NCBI GenBank assembly: GCA_900758315.1
Contig: CAAERF010000523.1
Location: 1 to 10,556, forward strand
Source of the DNA: an uncultured Oscillospiraceae bacterium
Lineage (GTDB): Bacteria > Bacillota > Clostridia > Oscillospirales > Oscillospiraceae
DNA length: 10,556 nt
Reading direction: 5' to 3'
Part shown: in pieces, positions 6,450 to 10,556 of the stretch
Layout of the letters: the number at the start of each line of letters is the position of its first letter
How positions within the stretch are numbered: the stretch's first letter is position 1
Notes under the pieces: generated by a model
What the model saw: the letters and a program-made list of their open reading frames with translations, nothing else
Database searches by the model: none
What the model was told of the DNA's origin: nothing
Translations under genes and position numbers: made by a program

Positions 6450-6496
6450 AAAAAATACAGCCAGGAAGGTTTGGCAGGCCATCCCGGCTGTATTTT
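6450..6496 (-). terminator. Rho-independent terminator after the small secreted protein gene
   Basis: A perfect 11-bp stem (6452-6462 with 6486-6496, AAAATACAGCC type) with a 23-base loop ends in a run of six T on the minus strand (6455-6450). It lies 56 bases past the stop codon of the secreted protein gene and before the sigma promoter, separating the two units. The plus-strand side has a weaker T-run (four). Confidence 0.7.
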
Positions 6497-6551
6497 AGAG
6501 GTTCCCGTGTTTGGATTGTGGAAGGTTTAAGGGAGCGGGCGGACGCTGGGG

Positions 6552-6938
6552 TCAGCAGCGCTTTTCAAAGTCGGTTGAAACGGTTTCGGTTACACCGTTT
6601 CGGGTGACTTTGGCGGTGGTGTTTAGTTTGTACGTTGTCCCGGATTTAATGGCATAATAACCGACAAACTCATGGCGAGGACCGTTGTAAGTCTCACTGA
6701 CCTGAGATACCTGCGTATAGTTTCCGAAAAAGCCCTTTTCATATAGTGTAAGCGTACATTCTATTTTTGTTGTACCCTCCAAAGCAATAATAGCACTTGT
6801 ATAGCTTCCATCATACGCCGACATACTAGGGCTGATGGATGCTACATTCCGCCAACGGGGCTCCGCAGCAAGAGCCGTTGTGCTGACAATACCAAGCAGA
6901 AGAGTTATAGCAAGCAGACTGCGCAAAAACTTTTTCAT
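6552..6938 (-). CDS. Small secreted protein of unknown function
   Basis: A 128-residue protein with a clear signal peptide (KK start, hydrophobic core, cleavage after TALA at about residue 24-25), leaving a mature chain of about 103 residues. The mature part alternates short hydrophobic and polar stretches (TSAIIALEGTTKIECTLTLYEKG, SGTTYKLNTTAKVT) and suggests a compact beta-sandwich fold; C66 and the terminal C128 might form a disulphide. Similar short secreted proteins recur in gut Firmicutes, but I know no function. The start at 6938 is fixed by GAGGTG eight bases upstream and by the signal peptide; the upstream frame overlaps its promoter. It has its own promoter and terminator. Its promoter resembles that of the ECF sigma gene downstream, so it may be a target of that factor. 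Confidence 0.82.
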   Translation of the reverse strand: MKKFLRSLLAITLLLGIVSTTALAAEPRWRNVASISPSMSAYDGSYTSAIIALEGTTKIECTLTLYEKGFFGNYTQVSQVSETYNGPRHEFVGYYAIKSGTTYKLNTTAKVTRNGVTETVSTDFEKRC

Positions 6939-6977
6939 GATATGTACACCTCTTTTGTATGGAAACCTCATACCTTC

Positions 6978-7004
6978 TATTCGTATGAAAATGAAAAAGG
7001 TTAC
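6978..7004 (-). promoter_or_regulatory. Candidate ECF-type promoter of the small secreted protein gene
   Basis: GTAACC (7004-6999) is followed after 15 bases by CGAATA (6983-6978). The 8-mer TACGAATA overlapping the second element occurs also in the sigma promoter (6415-6408). The AACC element and nearby CG are shared, though spacings differ by one base for the CG and by five for the 8-mer. Confidence 0.35.
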
Positions 7005-7039
7005 ACCCATAAATAACATTTTTGAAATTTATCTTGCTG

Positions 7040-7776
7040 TCATCCATTTGATGAACTATCCAACTTTATCCCTTCAGCGACACTGATTATCTCGGATAAG
7101 TCACAACTGGAACTCACTTGATAGGTTAAGCCATCATTCTGCCATACTAATACATTACTCCCGTCTATAGTGGAACCCAAAACAGCGTCGATTCAATCAA
7201 AAGAAATCTGATAATAATGGGTATATTCGTCATCAACAAAAGTTGATTGTTTATCTTGTATGGGCAATATCCGTACTGTTAACCATTCGCCGTTTTCTGA
7301 TTGATACTCATTCCACAAAAACTGGTGTTTGATGTTCTATTAGAAGGCGTCTCTGTAAACCCTTCCGGCAAATAGGTCAATTCAACATTTTGGAGCAGAA
7401 TCACTGCATTTGGATCATCTTCCTTGGAATAGAGGATCTCCACAAACTGATCCCGCCAATTCAGCACGGTGGATACCACCGCCTCCTGCACAGCCTGCAC
7501 AGGCATCAGTATGCAAGCAAACGCCGTCACGACCGTCGTGGCCACCACGAACAGCCGCTTTGTAGCGCGCCAGGCACCTTTACGTTCCTGTTTCCGTTTG
7601 GCCTGCTTGAGCAGCCTGTCCATCTTCTTCTGAAATTCTTCCGAAGGATGGAAGGCCGCGTTCATCTCTTCCAGACTCGGCATGGCGGATAGCTCCCGAT
7701 CTTCAGCCTCAGCCACTACAAGTGCAATCAAGGCATCTGGCGAGATACGGATTTCACGGTTTTCCTGCTGATTCAT
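7040..7776 (-). pseudogene. DUF4367-type membrane anti-sigma factor gene, broken by frameshift and stop
   Basis: Read with corrections, this encodes a protein of about 245 residues: an N-terminal cytoplasmic sigma-binding part (residues 1-75, acidic then basic KQAKRKQERK), one membrane helix at about 78-100, and an extracellular DUF4367-like domain that starts at LTYLPEGFTETP and continues with WNEYQSENGEWLTVRILPI and NVLVWQNDGLTYQVSSS up to the TGA at 7040-7042. Two lesions break it. One base is missing in the run of five A at 7317-7321, so the zero frame runs out at 7279 after 165 residues. In the restored frame a TGA at 7193-7195 follows ISFD, where a Gly codon would be one substitution away. 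The start at 7776 has GGAGG six bases upstream and overlaps the end of the sigma gene by 23 bases, the usual coupling of sigma and anti-sigma genes. The truncated 165-residue product would keep the sigma-binding part and the helix, so partial activity is possible. Confidence 0.82.
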
Positions 7777-8311
7777 CTTGTGCCTCCATTTCTTTCAGAA
7801 TCATCTGCCTTGCCCGGTGAAGCCGTACTTTTGCATTCTGCGGCGTGATTTCCAAAATTTCGGCAATTTCCTGGATGGAGTATCCCATCATGCGCAAATC
7901 CAAAGGGTCTCTGTACTTGTCATCCATCTGTTTCACAAAAGCAACCAGCTCCTAAAAAGCGATTGCGTTCAGCGCAACGTCCTCGGGGCCATTCTCGGTT
8001 GTGGGATGATTCGCAAGCTCATCATCGCTCGTTGGCTTCATCTTGTTCAGTTTGCGCACGGCGTCCACCGCTTTGCTGTGTGTTAACAGTACAAGAAAAC
8101 GTTTGAGCTTCTTTGCGTCATCGATTTCCACTTCATCTATTATCCGTATCAGACGCAAAAAGGTTTCATGTACGGCGTCCTCCGCCAAATAGTGTTCTCC
8201 CACCACACCGATGGCTACATGGTACATCATCCCTGCATAGTTTTCATAAATATAGGCGATTTTATCTTTCTGTTCCGCTGTTTCCAGCATCGCCATATAC
8301 ATCCAAAGCAT
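7754..8311 (-). pseudogene. ECF sigma factor gene interrupted by an in-frame amber codon
   Basis: One continuous frame of 186 codons matches the intact paralogue in length and layout, but codon 120 is TAG (7952-7954). Before it lie 119 residues with region 2 (QKDKIAYIYENYAGMMYHVA, HYLAEDAVHETFLRLIR, SKAVDAVRKLNK); after it, 65 codons with the complete region 4 (MDDKYRDPLDLRMMGYSIQEIAEILEITP and KVRLHRARQ). A single base change from GAG, CAG or AAG would explain it. The ATG at 8311, preceded by AGGAG, gives the MLWMYMAMLETAEQKDK start that parallels the intact paralogue. It starts 16 bases after the XRE gene ends. The amber codon lies in TAGGAG, 12 bases before a GTG and 21 before an ATG, so region 4 could in principle be restarted as a separate chain. 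Decay together with the anti-sigma gene is the simpler reading. Confidence 0.85.
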
Positions 8312-8327
8312 ATAAGTTGCTCCTGTT

Positions 8328-8675
8328 TTATGTGTCGCTTTCCCCGCCGATGTCCTGCTGCAAGAACCAAGTGACATAATTGGCAATGAACTGCTTTTGC
8401 TTGAGCGAACAGTGATCCAGTTGATACATCAGCTCCTCCGAAAAGAATTTTCTTTGGGGTAACTGCGTGGCTGGCAGCAGGGTGTAAATTGAACAGTCCA
8501 ATGCATCGGCGATTCTGTACAGATATTCGATTGATACCTTGTTTTTTGCCCGTTCCAAACGACTGATATATTGCATGGTTGTACTTAAATTTTCTGCGAA
8601 CTCTTCTCGCGTCAGGCCGTGGGCTTTTCGCTGTTGCCGGATGCGTTTGCCGATTTCAAGATAGATATTTTCCAA
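8328..8675 (-). CDS. XRE-family helix-turn-helix regulator
   Basis: A DNA-binding protein of about 115 residues. Residues 5-62 form an HTH_3 (Cro/CI-type) domain: IGKRIRQQRKAHGLTREEFAE as helices 1-2, then STTMQYISRLERAK as recognition helix and turn, then IEYLYRIADALDCSIYTLL. The tail (about 70-115), with FFSEELMYQLDHCSLKQKQFI, is helical and may dimerise. No ATG start exists: GAGGTG stands eight bases before a TTG at 8675, which I prefer; a GTG at 8684 overlaps that site and would add three residues. It leads the unit with the broken sigma and anti-sigma genes and may repress that unit through the inverted repeat upstream, which is inference. Confidence 0.87.
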   Translation of the reverse strand: MENIYLEIGKRIRQQRKAHGLTREEFAENLSTTMQYISRLERAKNKVSIEYLYRIADALDCSIYTLLPATQLPQRKFFSEELMYQLDHCSLKQKQFIANYVTWFLQQDIGGESDT

Positions 8676-8758
8676 ACTTCTCACCTCAAAATAAGCGTAG
8701 CAGGTGCCGTTGCGAAAATTGAGCGCTACTTTTGGTTAGTATTAGTCAATATATGAAA

Positions 8759-8775
8759 ATCATACTGCATATGAT
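8759..8775. promoter_or_regulatory. 17-bp palindrome upstream of the XRE gene, candidate operator
   Basis: ATCATA (8759-8764) and TATGAT (8770-8775) form a perfect inverted repeat around five bases. It lies in the 147-base gap between the recombinase and XRE genes. Size and symmetry suit a Cro/CI-type dimer. TTGACT (minus strand, just downstream) might be a -35 box, but I see no convincing -10. Confidence 0.4.
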
Positions 8776-8822
8776 TAGCTCCTATTAGGAAAACACACTG
8801 TCAAAGGGGTATGTAGCGGGGG

Positions 8823-10502
8823 TTAGCCCGCCACTGCGGGTTTTGTGGTATTGATTTCAATGTATTCTGCTATGCGTCTAAATTCATCCGCAAACTTAAA
8901 TCTCACACTAATGTTTCCATTCTCATAAACTTTGATATGGTCGATCAGCTCAACGAGAAGTTCCCGGGAAAGCTGGTCGATATTTTGATGTTTTGTAAAG
9001 GCCACCAATGCGGGATGCTCACTCTTTACACCGTTTGCCAGTTCCGCCCGTTCAGCGTTCAGCCGGGCCAGCACATCCGTAAGAGCGATGGTTTGTCGTT
9101 CATAATCGGCTTTCATATCCCGGTAGTCCTGCTGGGTAATTTCCCCGTCTTTCCAGTCTTGATAAAGGGACTGCTTGTAGCGGCTGATTTTTGCCAGTTC
9201 CCGCTCTTTCGCAGCAATCAGTTCTTCCAAACGGATGGACTGGCTCTTTTTGACCGGGGCGGTGTTAATACGGGCAATCATTTCCGAGTATGAAACAGCC
9301 AGATGGATTTGCTGTTGTACTGCAAAGAGGACAGCGGCCTCCAGACGGTTATGCTTGATTGAGTGCATTGTGCAGGCTGTCCGGGAGCGGTTCTTGTAGG
9401 TGGAGCAGGCATAGTACACATTATTGTTGTTGCCTACGCTCCGGGTAATTGCCCGCCCGCAGTCAGCACATTTCAGAAAACCGCTGAACAGGTGGACTTC
9501 CCGGCCTTTTGGAGAAGTACGGGTATCACGCTGTAAAAGAGCCTGTACCTTATCAAAGGTTTCATAATCAATGATTGACTCATGCGTACCAGATACTTCC
9601 ACCCATTCTTCACGGGGGACGCTTTCAACCTCGTGTACCTTGTAGCTTTTTACCCGACTGCGCCCCTGTGCCAAATCCCCGGTATAGGTGGGGTTCGTAA
9701 GAATGGAGTGGATCATGCGGGCTCCCCACATAGGATCGTCATATCCCCTTGTTGAAACGGGTATGCCCTTTTGCAGTTTATAAGCCGAGGGGCTGGGTAC
9801 GCCGTGCTCATTCAGATACAAAGCGATGGCCCGTTTCGATGTCCCTTTTAGAAACAAAGAGAAAATAAGTTTGACGATTTCAGCGGCATCGGGATCGATG
9901 ATCAACTGGTGCTTGTCCTTTGGGTGCTTTACATATCCATAAGGGGCAAATGCGCCGATGTACTGCCCGTTGCGCCGCTTGTAGTCAAAGACCTGGCGGA
10001 TCTTCTTTGAGGTCTGGTAGCAGTATTGATCGTTCATTACATTCGTAATCGGGACGATAATACTGGAAACGCTGTCCGGGTTGAGATAGCTGTCCACATT
10101 TTCAGCAAGACTGATAAAACGGACACCCATCTGAACAAACAGGTTATCAATCAGACTTCCCGCATCACTGTAATTTCTCGCAAAACGGGAAAGGTCTTTT
10201 ACTACCACGCAGTTAATTTTTCCGCTCATTACATCGGAAAGGAGCCGCTGGAAGTTCTCCCGGTTGGCGTCCGTTCCTGTGTGTCCATCGTCTACATATT
10301 CGGAAACACTTTCAAATTCTCCGATATGCTTCTGGTAAAAGTCATTGAGCAGATCACGCTGGTTGATGACGCTGTTGCTGTCGTCCTTTCCCTTTTTCAA
10401 GTCCTCCTTGGAGAGCCGGATGTATGCGCCCAGCCGCCAGCGGCGGACGGTATAAGAGGGAGAGAAACTCTGTTGCAATCCTCTGTTTTTTGTTCGTGCC
10501 AT
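8823..10502 (-). CDS. Large serine recombinase (site-specific integrase of a mobile element)
   Basis: A full-length 559-residue protein. The resolvase domain (about 22-165) has the catalytic S31 in AYIRLSKED with R29, the DGHTGTDANRENFQRLL block at 72-88, and KDLSRFARNY at 102-111 with the active-site arginines. The recombinase domain follows (about 180-290, IGAFAPYGY and the SILTNPTYTGDLAQGR block). A zinc ribbon has C345-x2-C348 and C366/C377. A coiled coil lies at about 420-490 and a DUF4368-like end at 520-550. Such enzymes integrate and excise clostridial conjugative or mobilisable elements by cutting short att sites with a 2-base overlap. The ATG at 10502 has GGAGG four to five bases upstream. 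It is usually the outermost gene of its element, so an att site might lie at 8690-8822 or outside the window; none could be identified. Whether the agr genes travel with it is inferred only. Confidence 0.95.
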   Translation of the reverse strand: MARTKNRGLQQSFSPSYTVRRWRLGAYIRLSKEDLKKGKDDSNSVINQRDLLNDFYQKHIGEFESVSEYVDDGHTGTDANRENFQRLLSDVMSGKINCVVVKDLSRFARNYSDAGSLIDNLFVQMGVRFISLAENVDSYLNPDSVSSIIVPITNVMNDQYCYQTSKKIRQVFDYKRRNGQYIGAFAPYGYVKHPKDKHQLIIDPDAAEIVKLIFSLFLKGTSKRAIALYLNEHGVPSPSAYKLQKGIPVSTRGYDDPMWGARMIHSILTNPTYTGDLAQGRSRVKSYKVHEVESVPREEWVEVSGTHESIIDYETFDKVQALLQRDTRTSPKGREVHLFSGFLKCADCGRAITRSVGNNNNVYYACSTYKNRSRTACTMHSIKHNRLEAAVLFAVQQQIHLAVSYSEMIARINTAPVKKSQSIRLEELIAAKERELAKISRYKQSLYQDWKDGEITQQDYRDMKADYERQTIALTDVLARLNAERAELANGVKSEHPALVAFTKHQNIDQLSRELLVELIDHIKVYENGNISVRFKFADEFRRIAEYIEINTTKPAVAG

Positions 10503-10533
10503 TGTTCCTCCTTCCCTATCACATTACATCTAT

Positions 10534-10539
10534 ATTATA
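10534..10539 (-). promoter_or_regulatory. -10 box of the recombinase promoter
   Basis: A perfect TATAAT on the minus strand, 31 bases before the recombinase start codon. A -35 box at 17-base spacing would lie just beyond the window edge, so it cannot be checked here. Confidence 0.5.
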
Positions 10540-10556
10540 CCTCTGCCCGGGCGGGA

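Noticed and set aside
8676..8822. Attachment site of the serine recombinase
   Set aside because: The position is plausible, but I found no second copy of a core sequence near the left GC break or at the right edge, so it cannot be supported.
1..10556. CRISPR array, tRNA or rRNA genes
   Set aside because: No regularly spaced repeats, cloverleaf arms or rRNA-like conserved blocks were seen on either strand.

Overview
The window looks like an accessory region of a gut-type clostridial Firmicute (Oscillospiraceae/Lachnospiraceae-like, inferred). The grounds are an agrBD/AgrC/AgrA locus with the clostridial AgrD tail signature, DUF4367-type anti-sigma and ECF sigma paralogues, GGAGG-type ribosome binding sites, and a large serine recombinase of the kind found on clostridial mobile elements. 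Every gene I accept lies on the minus strand, so transcription runs from right to left.

Reading in the direction of transcription: (a) 10502-8823 is an intact large serine recombinase. (b) 8675-7040 is an XRE regulator followed by an ECF sigma / DUF4367 anti-sigma pair in which both genes are damaged: the sigma gene has one in-frame amber codon, and the anti-sigma gene has a one-base deletion in an A/T run plus a TGA. (c) 6938-6552 is a small secreted protein with its own promoter and a terminator. (d) 6365-5823 is an intact ECF sigma factor, a paralogue of the broken one. (e) 5677-2776 is a complete agr quorum-sensing locus in the order agrA-agrC-agrB-agrD. It has a sigma-A-like promoter and a nested hairpin leader before agrA, and a second promoter before agrB that carries a 21-bp-period direct repeat, the geometry expected for LytTR (AgrA) binding. 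(f) 2698-609 holds a secreted C39-like cysteine peptidase and a single-pass membrane protein with a large extracellular part, directly downstream of agrD and probably under agr control. (g) 361-1 is the GC-rich remnant of a gene lacking its 5' end, next to a long inverted repeat; this may mark an edge of the inserted region.

Working model: the AgrB/AgrD pair makes a cyclic peptide, AgrC senses it, and AgrA binds the repeat upstream of agrB. This drives agrBD and, by read-through or independently, the C39-like peptidase and its membrane partner. The intact ECF factor may act on its own promoter and on that of the small secreted protein; both carry AACC / CG-type elements. The most notable points are the agr-linked secreted peptidase pair, the LytTR-type repeat, the hairpin leader of agrA, and the parallel decay (or splitting) of the second sigma/anti-sigma pair. 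No tRNA, rRNA or CRISPR was seen.
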